Part shown: positions 1-8,581 of the stretch, piece after piece
How positions within the stretch are numbered: position 1 is the first letter of the stretch
Layout of the letters: each line of letters starts with the position of its first letter
Assembly: GCF_028023555.1 (NCBI RefSeq)
Contig: NZ_JAQIOY010000002.1
Location: 62,001 to 126,000, forward strand
Length of the DNA: 64,000 nt
Source of the DNA: Thalassococcus_A lentus
GTDB lineage: Bacteria; Pseudomonadota; Alphaproteobacteria; Rhodobacterales; Rhodobacteraceae
Reading direction: 5' to 3'
Program-made: the position numbers and the translations under genes
Notes under the pieces: generated by a model
What the model was told of the DNA's origin: nothing
The model's input: only the letters and a program-made list of their open reading frames with translations
Database searches by the model: none

Positions 1-886
1 GTTCTGGATCGACCGGTTCTGGATCGACGGGGCCTGTTTCGCCGGAATCGATTCCAGTTCCAGTCCCATCCAGAACACCTGCCTCGATCAAGTTTTCCTC
101 GATCACATCCACGATCGCTTCGTGATTTGCCAAAACCGATGGGTGAATATTGTCTGGCGCAGGATCAAGTTGCGGCGGGCGTTCTCCGTAGGTGGCCATG
201 TAGGTGATCATAGAGGCCAGATAGTAGGTGGTTTCCGTACCATGCGGGGCGCTGTCTACGTAAAGCGCGTCGGCAGGAACGTCGGACAAAACAGTTGTGA
301 ACAGCTCCGAAAGCGTGGAGGCCACCGGGATCAGGGTAACGTTGGCATCGGGATCCGCCGCGTTGATCTGATCAACCAGCGTTTCGTACCAATCGTTGTA
401 GCCGCCCATGTTATAGTCGTGATAGGCGCGCAGCGCATCGTCGGACGGCGGGATTGTGTCGCTATATGGGCCCATGTCGGCCCAGCCTTGGTAAATGAAG
501 ATTCTTGCATCTGGCTGGTCCGTGGTCACATCCGCGACAATGTCCTGAACCGCATCCAGTGGAGAACGGCTGTCGCCGAAATAGTTGATGTCGACCGACA
601 GGTCCTGGATGAAGTTCGCGGGTGTTATAAGAACGCTGTCAAACTCCGCATCAGCAAAGCTGCCGGATTCCCACGCGCTGTCGACCCCGCTGAAACCCCA
701 CTGCGACAGGGGTTCGGGACGGTCGGCGAATTCACGCAAGAACCCGTAGGCGCCATTGGCCGCGTAGGTGTTCCCCGCTTCTTCGGCAAAGAGATCCATC
801 CAGTAGGGGACGTTGGTAAAGGCATTGCCACCGGCGAAATTCACCAGAGAATTGCCAAAGATATACTGCGACTGTTCGATCGGCAT
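1..886 (-). CDS. Partial SGNH-like secreted/extracellular protein (3' end outside window)
   Basis: An open frame of 295 codons runs from an ATG at 886 off the left edge with no stop. A GGAG motif 8 bases upstream of the ATG supports this start. The N terminus contains IFGNSLVNF, resembling the GDS/GxS block I of SGNH hydrolases. Around residues 230-240 there is DSAPHGTETTYYLA, and later DNIHPS, which could supply the acid and histidine of such a fold. The visible C-terminal part turns into a Val-Asp-Pro-Glu-Pro repeat encoded by a near-perfect 15-base direct repeat at 1-30. In this bacterial group such acidic Pro-rich linkers often precede type I secretion (RTX) modules, but that part lies outside the window. 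No classical signal peptide is seen, which fits either a cytoplasmic or a type I-secreted protein. Function beyond SGNH-like is not established. Confidence 0.6.
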   Translation of the reverse strand, partial: MPIEQSQYIFGNSLVNFAGGNAFTNVPYWMDLFAEEAGNTYAANGAYGFLREFADRPEPLSQWGFSGVDSAWESGSFADAEFDSVLITPANFIQDLSVDINYFGDSRSPLDAVQDIVADVTTDQPDARIFIYQGWADMGPYSDTIPPSDDALRAYHDYNMGGYNDWYETLVDQINAADPDANVTLIPVASTLSELFTTVLSDVPADALYVDSAPHGTETTYYLASMITYMATYGERPPQLDPAPDNIHPSVLANHEAIVDVIEENLIEAGVLDGTGTGIDSGETGPVDPEPVDPE

Positions 887-999
887 TCACATAACTCCAT
901 GCAACTGCATGCAAACTCAAAAAAAATGTGGAGACGACGGAACGCCACCCTGAACAGGTGCGAACTTAGCAGCATTACGGGCCCCCACGGCCGTGTTCT

Positions 1000-1018
1000 G
1001 GGAACTAGCCTAGTTCCC
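1000..1018. promoter_or_regulatory. Perfect 8-bp inverted repeat, possible operator
   Basis: GGGAACTA at 1000-1007 and TAGTTCCC at 1011-1018 are perfect inverted arms around a 3-base centre. The element lies about 115 bases upstream of the ATG of the leftmost minus-strand gene and 180 bases from the tRNA-Pro gene. The short spacer makes a protein-binding dyad more likely than an RNA hairpin. No T-tract follows. The binding protein is unknown. Confidence 0.35.
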
Positions 1019-1175
1019 TTTTCCCGGCCAGCTTTCCCATACGGCAATGGCTTCCAAAAGGGGAAAACTCAGTGTTTCCAATCATCTGACAATGTCAGAT
1101 AGAACACGGATCAAGGCCGTAGACGGCAAGGCTTGGAACCTTCGGAAACTGGTGATTGGTGCGGTGGTAGCTGAT

Positions 1176-1252
1176 TGGTCGGGCTAGCAGGACTCGAACC
1201 TGCGACCTTCCGTCCCCCAGACGGACGCGCTACCAGGCTGCGCCATAGCCCG
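1176..1252 (-). tRNA. tRNA-Pro (anticodon GGG)
   Basis: Read on the minus strand, the acceptor arms CGGGCTA and TAGCCCG pair perfectly. The anticodon stem TCCGT/ACGGA encloses the loop CTGGGGG, giving anticodon GGG. The T arm reads GCAGG-TTCGAGT-CCTGC. A discriminator A is followed by an encoded CCA (1176-1178). It lies downstream of the MerR-family gene on the same strand. Confidence 0.95.
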
Positions 1253-1351
1253 ACTGGAGACGTGTCTTACTGGTTTTGCCGGTCGGGGCAACCCCTTTTG
1301 CATGGAAATCCCGCTTGAAATGACCCGGAGCGCCGCGCTTTGACTGTTGGA

Positions 1352-2560
1352 TCAGTTCAGACGATCCACCAATGCGCGCAGTGCAGACCTTTGTGCGCGC
1401 AGCGCTTCGATTTCTGCGGCACTGAATTCGCGTTTACTGGCCAACAGTCCCAAAACGCCCTGCGTGGTGTCGGTGGATCCATTCACATCAACAGTTTCTG
1501 CATCGCCCGCTTTTGCGGCCAAGGCGGCAGCGCCCGATGCAACAACCGTTTCGTCGGCTAACTCTGGCGTGTCATCTGTGGGTTCTTCAGCCGCCACGTC
1601 CTGATCGTCTTCCGATTGCTGCCGGTCCGCCATCGAACGGGTCAGGAAAGCGGGCAGGGCGGAGCCGCCCGACGCGGCATCCGAGGCGTCTTCGGCTACT
1701 TCTTCAACGGTGTCTTCAGGCGCGGTTTCGCCGATCTCGGCGGTGGCTGCAATTTCGCCAACAGAATCACCGCCTGAATCGATGTCTGCGCCCGTATCCT
1801 CGGCCTCAGCCATTTTTTCGGCTTCCGGCGACATTTCGTCGACCAGCGGCGCAGCTGTCGCAGCGCTGTCTTCGCCCGCATCTTCTGTGGTTGAAAGTGC
1901 GATTTCCGCTTCAGATGGTTCTATTTCTTCTGCTGGCGTTAGCTCTTCGGCAGGGGCGTCTTCAGCCTCTTCGATCGGGTCATCTAAATCGGTTTGTTCG
2001 ACACCGCTCTGCCCGTCACCGGACGAGGCCGCGATCTCTGCTACGGCATCCGTAGTTTCAATATCGTCCTGAGCCATCGGCTCCGTGTCATCGCTATCAT
2101 CACTGACAGCTGGAGCATCTTCGGTGGCGTTTGCATCGCCGGGTGCTTCTGCATCCGGGGCAGCTGGCGCAAAGGCTACGACACTGCTTTCTTCGGCACT
2201 TTGTTCGACCTCGATAAACGGTGCATCGGCTTCGGTGTCTGCCGGGGTCTCCGGCGCCTTGTCGTCCTGCATGGCGGGGTCGGAATCTATATCGATTGAC
2301 AGTGAAGATACGTGCTTAACACCTTGTTCACGCAAGATTTTCTGCACACCTTTGATGGTCATGCCATCTTCGTGCAGCAGTTTCTTGATGCCGCCCAGCA
2401 AGGTCATGTCGGCGGGCCGGTAATACCGCCGACCCCCGGCGCGTTTCACTGGTTTGACTTGGGTGAATTTGCTTTCCCAGAAGCGCAGCACATGGGCTGG
2501 CGTATCGAGCCATTCCGCTACTTCCGAGATGGTCCGGAAGGCGTCGCGCGATTTCGCCAT
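1352..2560 (-). CDS. MerR-family transcriptional regulator with long acidic tail
   Basis: The protein has 402 residues. The first ~75 form a MerR-type winged HTH: SEVAEWLDTPAHVLRFWESKF, then GGRRYYRPADMTLLGGIKKLL and a TIKGVQKIL helix. From about residue 95 to 330 the chain is almost entirely Glu, Asp, Ala, Ser, Thr and Pro, so it is probably disordered and strongly acidic. The final ~35 residues (KREFSAAEIEALRAQRSALRALVDRL) look like a short coiled coil, perhaps a dimerisation helix. There are no effector-binding cysteines. It starts 10 bases after ihfA ends, so it is probably co-transcribed with ihfA. DNA-binding regulator is secure; target and signal are unknown. Confidence 0.85.
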   Translation of the reverse strand: MAKSRDAFRTISEVAEWLDTPAHVLRFWESKFTQVKPVKRAGGRRYYRPADMTLLGGIKKLLHEDGMTIKGVQKILREQGVKHVSSLSIDIDSDPAMQDDKAPETPADTEADAPFIEVEQSAEESSVVAFAPAAPDAEAPGDANATEDAPAVSDDSDDTEPMAQDDIETTDAVAEIAASSGDGQSGVEQTDLDDPIEEAEDAPAEELTPAEEIEPSEAEIALSTTEDAGEDSAATAAPLVDEMSPEAEKMAEAEDTGADIDSGGDSVGEIAATAEIGETAPEDTVEEVAEDASDAASGGSALPAFLTRSMADRQQSEDDQDVAAEEPTDDTPELADETVVASGAAALAAKAGDAETVDVNGSTDTTQGVLGLLASKREFSAAEIEALRAQRSALRALVDRLN

Positions 2561-2570
2561 ATCCGCGGCC

Positions 2571-2873
2571 TCAGCGCTTGTTGCCAGCCGCCACGCGATC
2601 CTTCATCAGATGCGATGGACGGAAGGTCAGGACCCGGCGTGGCTGGATTGGAACCTCTTCGCCGGTCTTTGGATTGCGGCCAACGCGGGCTGCTTTCTCG
2701 CGCACTGAAAAGGTGCCGAATGACGAGATTTTGACCTGTTCGCCACCCACCAGAGTGTCCGACATATGCTGCAGAACGGACTCGACCAGTTCGGCGCTTT
2801 CGTTGCGTGACAGCCCGACTTCGCGAAACACTGCTTCGCTTAGATCCATCCGTGTTAGGGTCTTCTCACCCAT
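2571..2873 (-). CDS. ihfA: Integration host factor subunit alpha
   Basis: A 100-residue HU/IHF-family DNA-bending protein. It carries the family segment SSFGTFSVREKAARVGRNPKTGE, whose GRNPKTGE tip holds the proline that intercalates into DNA. The C-terminal PRRVLTFRPSHLMKDRV is typical of the alpha subunit rather than HU. IHF acts as an alpha/beta heterodimer in nucleoid structure, recombination and promoter architecture; the beta gene is not in this window. It lies between fabH and merR on the same strand, and the order plsX-fabH-ihfA-merR is one commonly found in Alphaproteobacteria. Confidence 0.95.
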   Translation of the reverse strand: MGEKTLTRMDLSEAVFREVGLSRNESAELVESVLQHMSDTLVGGEQVKISSFGTFSVREKAARVGRNPKTGEEVPIQPRRVLTFRPSHLMKDRVAAGNKR

Positions 2874-2978
2874 GTCGTCCCTCCCAGTGTTTTAAGCAAA
2901 ATGCAGGAGGGTAAAACACAAGTCAATAACAAGGACTTGGCGCGAATACTTTAGATGTGAGTTGAGAGGTATTTGTGC

Positions 2979-3950
2979 TTACCAGCGCAGCACGACCGAC
3001 CCCCAGGCCAGACCGCCGCCGATCGCTTCGGTGACAATCATGTCTCCGGTCTTGATCTGGCCGCGCTGTTTTCCAACCGACAGCGCCAGCGGTATCGACG
3101 CCGCCGAGGTGTTCCCGTGATCCTGAACCGTCACAACGACACGGTCCATCGGCAATCCCAGCTTTTTGGCAGTGCCGGTGATAATTCGAATGTTGGCCTG
3201 ATGCGGGACGATCCAATCCACATCGTCTGCTTCTAGGCCGATCTTGCCCATCGAGGTTTCAGCGGTTTTGGCCAGCTTTTCGACGGCATGGCGGAACACT
3301 TCCTTGCCCTGCATTCGCAGGAAACCGGTCGACTGTGTTGAAACACCGCCGTCCACATAGAGAATGTCACGGTGCCGTCCGTCCGAATTCAGGTCTGTGG
3401 CCAGAATTCCGCGATCTGCATTGCTGCCGTCGCCTTCCTGAGCCTCGAGGATCAGCGCGCCCGCCCCATCGCCGAACAGAACGCAGGTTGTGCGGTCGGA
3501 CCAATCCATGATGCGGCTGAATGTTTCCGCACCGATCACCATCACGCGCTTGGCCTGACCGGAGAGGATCAGGGCGTTCGCATTGCTGAGGGCGAAAACA
3601 AAGCCTGCACAGACGGCCTGAACGTCAAAGGCAAAGCCGCGGGTCATGCCCAGCTGGGCCTGTACCATGGTCGCTGCCGACGGAAAGGTCAGATCAGCCG
3701 TCGACGTAGCCAGAACGATTGCATCGAGAGAATCGGCGTCGATACCGGCGTCTTCCAATGCTGCCTTGGCCGCTTTGGTCGCAAGATCGGATGTGCTTTG
3801 ACCCTCGGCCGCAAAGTGGCGCCGTTCGATACCAGACCGGCTGCGAATCCATTGGTCCGTTGTGTCGATCGTCGCTTCAAACTCGGCGTTTTCTACGATG
3901 CGTTCCGGCAGGTAGTGCCCGACGCCAATCACAACGGAACGCGTTGTCAT
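2979..3950 (-). CDS. fabH: Beta-ketoacyl-ACP synthase III
   Basis: KAS III condenses acetyl-CoA (or another acyl-CoA) with malonyl-ACP to start type II fatty acid synthesis in the cytoplasm. The protein has 323 residues, the usual length. The catalytic triad is visible as Cys114 (AVCAGF), His250 (VPHQANIRI) and Asn280 (HGNTSAAS), with the glycine-rich GGGLAWGS near the C terminus. The ATG overlaps the plsX stop by 4 bases, suggesting translational coupling and a common mRNA with plsX and rpmF. Confidence 0.97.
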   Translation of the reverse strand: MTTRSVVIGVGHYLPERIVENAEFEATIDTTDQWIRSRSGIERRHFAAEGQSTSDLATKAAKAALEDAGIDADSLDAIVLATSTADLTFPSAATMVQAQLGMTRGFAFDVQAVCAGFVFALSNANALILSGQAKRVMVIGAETFSRIMDWSDRTTCVLFGDGAGALILEAQEGDGSNADRGILATDLNSDGRHRDILYVDGGVSTQSTGFLRMQGKEVFRHAVEKLAKTAETSMGKIGLEADDVDWIVPHQANIRIITGTAKKLGLPMDRVVVTVQDHGNTSAASIPLALSVGKQRGQIKTGDMIVTEAIGGGLAWGSVVLRW

Positions 3951-5065
3951 GGATTCTGCTCTTTCTCTTGCGCGGATTCGGCTCCGCTTGTGGCTGCATC
4001 TTGCGTCTGTGCTGACGCAGAGGCAACCCGTGCCGCGAGTTTGTCTCCAAATCCGGATTTGGCAAGTTCAAACGCCAGCTTGACCGCGGCTGACACGCCC
4101 GTTGCATCCGCTGAGCCGTGTGACTTTACCACTGTCCCGTTCAGTCCCAGAAAGACGCCGCCATTCACCCGGCGTGGATCGATCCGTTTTTGCAAACGGC
4201 GCAGGGAGGTCACGGCCAAAAGCGAGGCGAGGCGCGAGAGGGGAGAGAATGCAAAGGCTTGCTTCAGCAGATCCCCGATCAGCGAGGCCGTGCCTTCGCC
4301 TGTTTTCAGCGCAACGTTGCCGGTGAACCCGTCTGTCACGATCACGTCGCAAACATTGCCGGGTATATCGCCGCCTTCAACGAATCCCACGAATTCGAAA
4401 TTTCCCCGCTCTGCGTTTTCGCGGATCAACTCGTGCGCTTCTTTCAGCTCGGCCCGGCCTTTGTGCTCTTCGGTGCCAACATTCAAAAGCCCGATACGAG
4501 GGCGGGACAGTTCCATGCCGTTGCGGGCATAGGACACGCCCATCAGCGCATATTGAAGCAGATCCTTGGCATCGGCGCGGATGTCTGCACCCACGTCCAG
4601 CATCACGTTGAAACCCTGAGGGTTGCGCGAAGGCCAAAGGATCGCGATCGCAGGCCGGTTGACGCCGGGCAATTTGCGCAGCCGGATCATGGCCAGCGCC
4701 ATCAGCGCGCCCGTGTTGCCGCAAGAGACGGCCACCGTTGCTTCGCCTGCGCGCACGGCATCCAATGTGGACCACATCGAGGTCGCCTTGCCATGCCGCA
4801 TCACCTGGCTGGGTTTGTCTTCCATGCTGACAACATCATCAGCGTGGCGAATTTCGCATCGGCCAGAGAGGATTTTACGTTTAGAAACAAGTTTTTGCAG
4901 CACAGGCTGATCGCCGTGCAGCAGGAAATCCAATTCGGGATTCTTCTTGGCAGAATGCGCGATGCCGGCGACTACTGCCGCCGGCCCATGGTCGCCGCCC
5001 ATAGCGTCGACCGAAATAACAATGCGTCCGGCGCCAGCCGTGTTGTGATCCTTGGATAAGGTCAT
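3947..5065 (-). CDS. plsX: Phosphate acyltransferase PlsX
   Basis: PlsX converts acyl-ACP and phosphate to acyl-phosphate, the donor for PlsY in phosphatidic acid synthesis; it is a peripheral membrane protein. The 372 residues include the N-terminal SVDAMGGDHGP motif, VSCGNTGALM, and the DGFTGNVALKTGEG segment typical of the family. The last ~25 residues are a low-complexity Ala/Gln/Ser tail. The start 22 bases downstream of the rpmF stop and the 4-base overlap with fabH fit the widespread rpmF-plsX-fabH operon. Confidence 0.97.
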   Translation of the reverse strand: MTLSKDHNTAGAGRIVISVDAMGGDHGPAAVVAGIAHSAKKNPELDFLLHGDQPVLQKLVSKRKILSGRCEIRHADDVVSMEDKPSQVMRHGKATSMWSTLDAVRAGEATVAVSCGNTGALMALAMIRLRKLPGVNRPAIAILWPSRNPQGFNVMLDVGADIRADAKDLLQYALMGVSYARNGMELSRPRIGLLNVGTEEHKGRAELKEAHELIRENAERGNFEFVGFVEGGDIPGNVCDVIVTDGFTGNVALKTGEGTASLIGDLLKQAFAFSPLSRLASLLAVTSLRRLQKRIDPRRVNGGVFLGLNGTVVKSHGSADATGVSAAVKLAFELAKSGFGDKLAARVASASAQTQDAATSGAESAQEKEQNP

Positions 5066-5086
5066 TCAGGGCGCCCGAAGCCGATG

Positions 5087-5293
5087 TTATGCTGCGTCTT
5101 CGTCCAGATCGATTTCGTCGGTCAAGGCGACGACTTCGCGCTCTGCGTAGTGCCCGCAGGACGGACAAACGTGATGCGGACGCTTCAGTTCACCGCAGTT
5201 GTCGCACTCGTTCGGATTAGCAGCGACCAGTGCATCGTGCGCACGACGATTGTTGCGGCGCGATTTGGACACTTTGTTCTGTTGGACGGCCAT
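5087..5293 (-). CDS. rpmF: 50S ribosomal protein L32
   Basis: A 68-residue protein starting MAVQQNKVSKSRRNNRRAH, as in bacterial L32. A four-cysteine zinc-ribbon pattern is retained: CDNCGELKRPHHVCPSCGHY, with CxxC twice. The acidic tail (EIDLDEDAA) is a common alphaproteobacterial extension. It sits between the DUF177 gene and plsX, as in many proteobacteria, and couples ribosome and lipid gene expression. Confidence 0.97.
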   Translation of the reverse strand: MAVQQNKVSKSRRNNRRAHDALVAANPNECDNCGELKRPHHVCPSCGHYAEREVVALTDEIDLDEDAA

Positions 5294-5446
5294 GTCTCAA
5301 CCTTCTCATATTACGTGATCGGCCGTGTAGGGCGGCCGCGGATTTCGATTGTTCGGCCTCTTACGCGCAAGCACGGGGCGGACACAACCCTTGTCGTCTC
5401 ATGAAGGCGCGAAAATACGCAGAAAGCTTAAAAGAGCAAGCCATTT

Positions 5447-6025
5447 CTAGTCGCTCGGGTCTCCGTTCTGCATTTTGTCGCGCAGGGCTGCCAGACTCGC
5501 GAAGGGTTTGATGGCATCATCATCCAGCGGCACGGCACCCTCAGGTGCGAACTGTGCCTGTTCCAGTTCGGCGCCGTCCTTGCGCGGGTAGGGCGGAAGC
5601 GCCAGCGACAGGGCTTCGGACAGAATGGCTGCGAGATCGATGTCTTCACCCAAGGCTTCGGTTTCATCGTCCTCCGGCATTTCGGTTTCAGACCCGTCAT
5701 CATACTGGTTCAGCATGTTTGGCGGAACAAAGCGGCGAGTCACGTCGGTGTCGATCCGGGTGGTCACCGGCTCCAGCGTTACGGAACAAGGCTGCACAAC
5801 GGTTACGCCCAGTTTGGCGAAAAGTTGCCAGCCCTTTTTGCCCTTTGGCTCCAGCGTGCCGTCAAAGCGCAGTTTCTTGACCGAAATCGCGCCGAGTCTT
5901 TCGGCCAGCAAGGCCCGTTCGCCCGAATCCGGAGCGAGTGAAAAGGGTGTTTCACCGCTCTGCCTGAGTTTCGCGACACGCAAAATGTGGGGGCTGGGCG
6001 GCATATCTGACGATGCTGCGGTCAT
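5447..6025 (-). CDS. DUF177 / YceD-family protein
   Basis: A 192-residue protein of the DUF177 (YceD) family, which in proteobacteria and plants has been linked to 23S rRNA accumulation. Visible hallmarks are the central VVQPCSVTLEPV segment with the conserved cysteine, the RRFVPP motif, and the acidic LGEDIDLAAILSEALSLALPPYPRKDG region. It lies 153 bases upstream of rpmF, its usual partner, and the two may share a transcript. It is divergent from the BamE-like gene, with start codons about 80 bases apart, so both promoters must lie in that short gap. Exact biochemical role is not known. Confidence 0.88.
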   Translation of the reverse strand: MTAASSDMPPSPHILRVAKLRQSGETPFSLAPDSGERALLAERLGAISVKKLRFDGTLEPKGKKGWQLFAKLGVTVVQPCSVTLEPVTTRIDTDVTRRFVPPNMLNQYDDGSETEMPEDDETEALGEDIDLAAILSEALSLALPPYPRKDGAELEQAQFAPEGAVPLDDDAIKPFASLAALRDKMQNGDPSD

Positions 6026-6107
6026 CGTGGGGTTTTCCTTGGCTTGAATGGAGCGCTAACCTTCTGTAAGCCGGATGTGAGGCATGGCCAAGGCAAGAGG
6101 TGCATCA

Positions 6108-6569
6108 ATGCGCAGCAAATGGGCAAAATCGAAAGCGGTGATCCTGTGCGCTGTCGTATTGGCCACGGCTGGCTGTACGGCCCAGTACCGCACACACGGT
6201 TGGATGCCGCCCGAGGAAGATCTGCAACAGATCGTGCCGGGCGTCGACACCAAGGCCTCGGTCGAGGATCTCGTAGGTGTGCCGACAACGTCCGGTGTTC
6301 TGAACGATGGCGGTTACTACTATATCGAATCTGATGTAAGGACCTTTGCTTGGCAGCGCCCGCAGGTTATCGACCGCCGCGTTCTTGCGATCACCTTTGA
6401 CAGTACCGACGTTGTAGACAACATCGTCAGCTATGGTCTCGAAGACGGGCGCGTTGTGCAACTGAACCGCCGTGTGACGCGATCGGGCGACGGAGACATC
6501 GGTTTCATTCGCAAACTCTTTGGCAATATCGGTGGCCTGTCAGCAGCAGAGCTGCTCGGCAACAACTGA
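6108..6569 (+). CDS. bamE: BamE (SmpA/OmlA)-family outer-membrane lipoprotein
   Basis: BamE is an accessory lipoprotein of the BAM complex that inserts beta-barrel proteins into the outer membrane. Starting at 6108 (AAGAGG 7 bases upstream) gives 153 residues with a basic N terminus, a hydrophobic stretch and Cys23 in the context ATAGC as the lipidation site. The SmpA/OmlA domain follows: IVPGVDTKASVEDLVGVPTT, then a YYYIE strand and a WQRPQVIDRRVLAITFD segment. An in-frame ATG at 6084 is possible but has its GAGG only 1-2 bases away. The -3 residue of the lipobox (Thr) is slightly atypical. The next gene begins 10 bases downstream, so the two are probably co-transcribed. Confidence 0.85.
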   Translation: MRSKWAKSKAVILCAVVLATAGCTAQYRTHGWMPPEEDLQQIVPGVDTKASVEDLVGVPTTSGVLNDGGYYYIESDVRTFAWQRPQVIDRRVLAITFDSTDVVDNIVSYGLEDGRVVQLNRRVTRSGDGDIGFIRKLFGNIGGLSAAELLGNN

Positions 6570-6578
6570 GCCGAAGGC

Positions 6579-7367
6579 ATGGCGCTGTCGCATAAAGTCG
6601 GCAGTTTCGTGGAACCGTTCAGCCCCCGTGCGCGCCTGCCGAACCTGCCCGCTATCAAAGGCCAGTACCGCGTGCGACTGGCGGAAGGATCCTCTGATCT
6701 GGTCCGTTCACAGAAGTTGCGTGGGCTGTCGTTTCACGGAAATGCCGCTGATCCGGACATGGACCCGTTTGATCTGGTCAGTGATCATCTGCTCGTGGAA
6801 ACCCTTGATTGCGGCGCGCTGGTTGCCGCCTGCCGTCTGAGTTTTGCCGAAGCTAGCGCGATACAGAACGGTTATTCCGGCCAGTTCTACAATCTCGAAA
6901 GGCTGGCAAACGCCGCTTGCCCGGGCGTTGAGCTTGGGCGGTTTTGTCTGCATCCGGAATTTCGGGACCCCGATATCCTGCGTTTGGTCTGGGCCGCTAT
7001 TGCGGCCTATGTCGATTCTCATGGCGCACGGATCCTGTTCGGTTGCAGCAGCTTTGAGGGCACAGACCCTGCTGTTTATGAGGCGGCTTTTGCGTTGTTG
7101 CGTCAGCGCCACCTTGCGCCGCCTGCTATGCGGCCAGAGCGGCGAGGCATACCAGTGGTCGAATTTTCACATCAGGCGCCCCATGACCCGGGTCAGGCCT
7201 TGCAGCACCTGCCACCGTTGCTGCGCACCTATCTGTCGATGGGCGGGTGGGTCAGCGATCATGCCGTTGTGGATCCCGAGATGAACACCATCCACGTCTT
7301 TACCGGGGTCGAAGTTGCGGCGATTCCCCCCGCGCGTAAACGAATCCTGCGCTCAATTCTGAACTGA
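6579..7367 (+). CDS. olsB: OlsB-type ornithine-acyl-ACP N-acyltransferase (GNAT-like)
   Basis: The 262-residue protein matches the COG3176/OlsB family, which transfers a 3-hydroxyacyl group from ACP to the alpha-amino group of ornithine to make lyso-ornithine lipid. Features seen: the N-terminal YRVRLAEGSSDLVRSQKLRGLSFHG, acyltransferase-type ELGRFCLHPEFRD, and FGCSSFEGTDP in the middle. The C-terminal SMGGWVSDHAVVDPEMNTIHVFTGVEV is characteristic of this family. The partner olsA is not adjacent here. Close spacing to bamE suggests one transcript. A related acyl-transfer substrate (for example glutamine lipids, made by related enzymes in roseobacters) cannot be excluded from sequence alone. 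Confidence 0.82.
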   Translation: MALSHKVGSFVEPFSPRARLPNLPAIKGQYRVRLAEGSSDLVRSQKLRGLSFHGNAADPDMDPFDLVSDHLLVETLDCGALVAACRLSFAEASAIQNGYSGQFYNLERLANAACPGVELGRFCLHPEFRDPDILRLVWAAIAAYVDSHGARILFGCSSFEGTDPAVYEAAFALLRQRHLAPPAMRPERRGIPVVEFSHQAPHDPGQALQHLPPLLRTYLSMGGWVSDHAVVDPEMNTIHVFTGVEVAAIPPARKRILRSILN

Positions 7368-7415
7368 GGGGCATCACGCCCTTGGCCCTGCCGTCTTTGG
7401 TGTTACCTAGGCCTT

Positions 7416-8525
7416 ATGCAGGACGCCTTGTTCATAGGATCTCAAATCTATCGCGGATCGCGCTATGGCGCCAAGCATCCCTTGTCGATCGAACGCGTTC
7501 CGGCCGTCATTGATCTGTGCCGTGCGCTGGGTTGGTTGCCGGGTGCGCGATATCGCACTTCGCCGCGTGCAAAACCCGCTGCACTGCATGGTTTCCACTC
7601 TGAGCGGTACATCACGGCGCTGATGGAGGCCGAAGCCCGGCAAAAGGTCAGTGAAGAGACCCGCAGCGCCCATGGTCTGGGCACGCTTTCGAACCCTGTG
7701 TTTCCCGAAATGTACAGACGCCCGGCCACAGCGGTTGGGGGCGGATTGCTGGCCGCTGAACTTGTGGCCAGGGGCGGAGTGGTGTTCAATCCAGGGGGTG
7801 GCACCCACCACGGATTGCCGGATCAGGCGGCCGGTTTTTGCTATCTAAACGAGCCGGTCATCACCATAAGGCGCCTTCTGGAGATGGGGATCGAGCGCGT
7901 CGCCTATGTGGACATCGACGCACATCATTGTGACGGGGTGGCGGTGGGCTTTCATGGCTCGCAACAGGTGCGCATGATTTCGGTGCATGAGGACAACCGC
8001 TGGCCCTTTACTGGCGCGCTGCAGGATGATGCGGGTGGGGCAGGGTTCAACCTGCCAGTGCCACGCGGGTTCAACGATGATGAATTCGCCTTTGTGCTGA
8101 ACGAAATGATTGTGCCGACGGTCGCGCAATTCAAACCCGGTGCCGTTTTCCTGCAATGCGGGGCTGATGCCCTTTTGGAAGACCCGTTATCCCGGCTGGC
8201 CTTGTCCAACCATTCGCATCGCCTTGCGTTGCGTGCGCTGCGCCCGCTTAGCCCGCGCCTGATTGTTTCAGGCGGCGGTGGCTACAATCCCTGGTCAGTC
8301 GCCCGCTGCTGGGCGGGGCTTTGGGCCGAAATATCTGGCCAGAGCATTCCCCAACGGTTGCCCGCCCATGCGCAGCAGATTCTGCAAGGACTGACATGGC
8401 ACCGCAAGGCGGAACCCGGTCCTGACCTGATCGCGCAGCTGAGCGATCCATATCGGGGCGGCGAAATCAGAAGCGAAATCCGTGCCGGGGTGGCCGTTTT
8501 GCAGGGTCGCTTGCAGGCGTCCTGA
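7416..8525 (+). CDS. Histone deacetylase-family (AcuC/acetylpolyamine amidohydrolase-like) hydrolase
   Basis: A 369-residue zinc-dependent arginase/deacetylase-fold protein. The catalytic set is complete: tandem His131-His132 (GGGTHHGLP), metal ligands Asp168 and His170 (VDIDAHHCDGV), Asp255 (GADALLEDPLSRL) and the transition-state tyrosine Tyr289 (GGGGYNP). Bacterial members deacetylate acetylpolyamines or acetyl-lysine, as AcuC does; the substrate here is unknown. It follows olsB by 48 bases on the same strand. The downstream tRNA-Gly is on the opposite strand. Confidence 0.88.
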   Translation: MQDALFIGSQIYRGSRYGAKHPLSIERVPAVIDLCRALGWLPGARYRTSPRAKPAALHGFHSERYITALMEAEARQKVSEETRSAHGLGTLSNPVFPEMYRRPATAVGGGLLAAELVARGGVVFNPGGGTHHGLPDQAAGFCYLNEPVITIRRLLEMGIERVAYVDIDAHHCDGVAVGFHGSQQVRMISVHEDNRWPFTGALQDDAGGAGFNLPVPRGFNDDEFAFVLNEMIVPTVAQFKPGAVFLQCGADALLEDPLSRLALSNHSHRLALRALRPLSPRLIVSGGGGYNPWSVARCWAGLWAEISGQSIPQRLPAHAQQILQGLTWHRKAEPGPDLIAQLSDPYRGGEIRSEIRAGVAVLQGRLQAS

Positions 8526-8581
8526 GCGCAGGGGCAATGCGTATTCAGGGGACCAATTGGGACTGGCGATGTCTGGGCGAT

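Noticed and set aside
122..1102. 326-codon plus-strand frame across the left end
   Set aside because: It is antisense to the SGNH-like gene, which has a good start, an SGNH-like motif and natural composition; the plus-strand product looks like a random shadow.
1513..2072. Long open frames antisense to the acidic tail of the MerR gene
   Set aside because: They arise from the low-complexity GC-rich codons of the tail, have biased unnatural composition and no ribosome sites.
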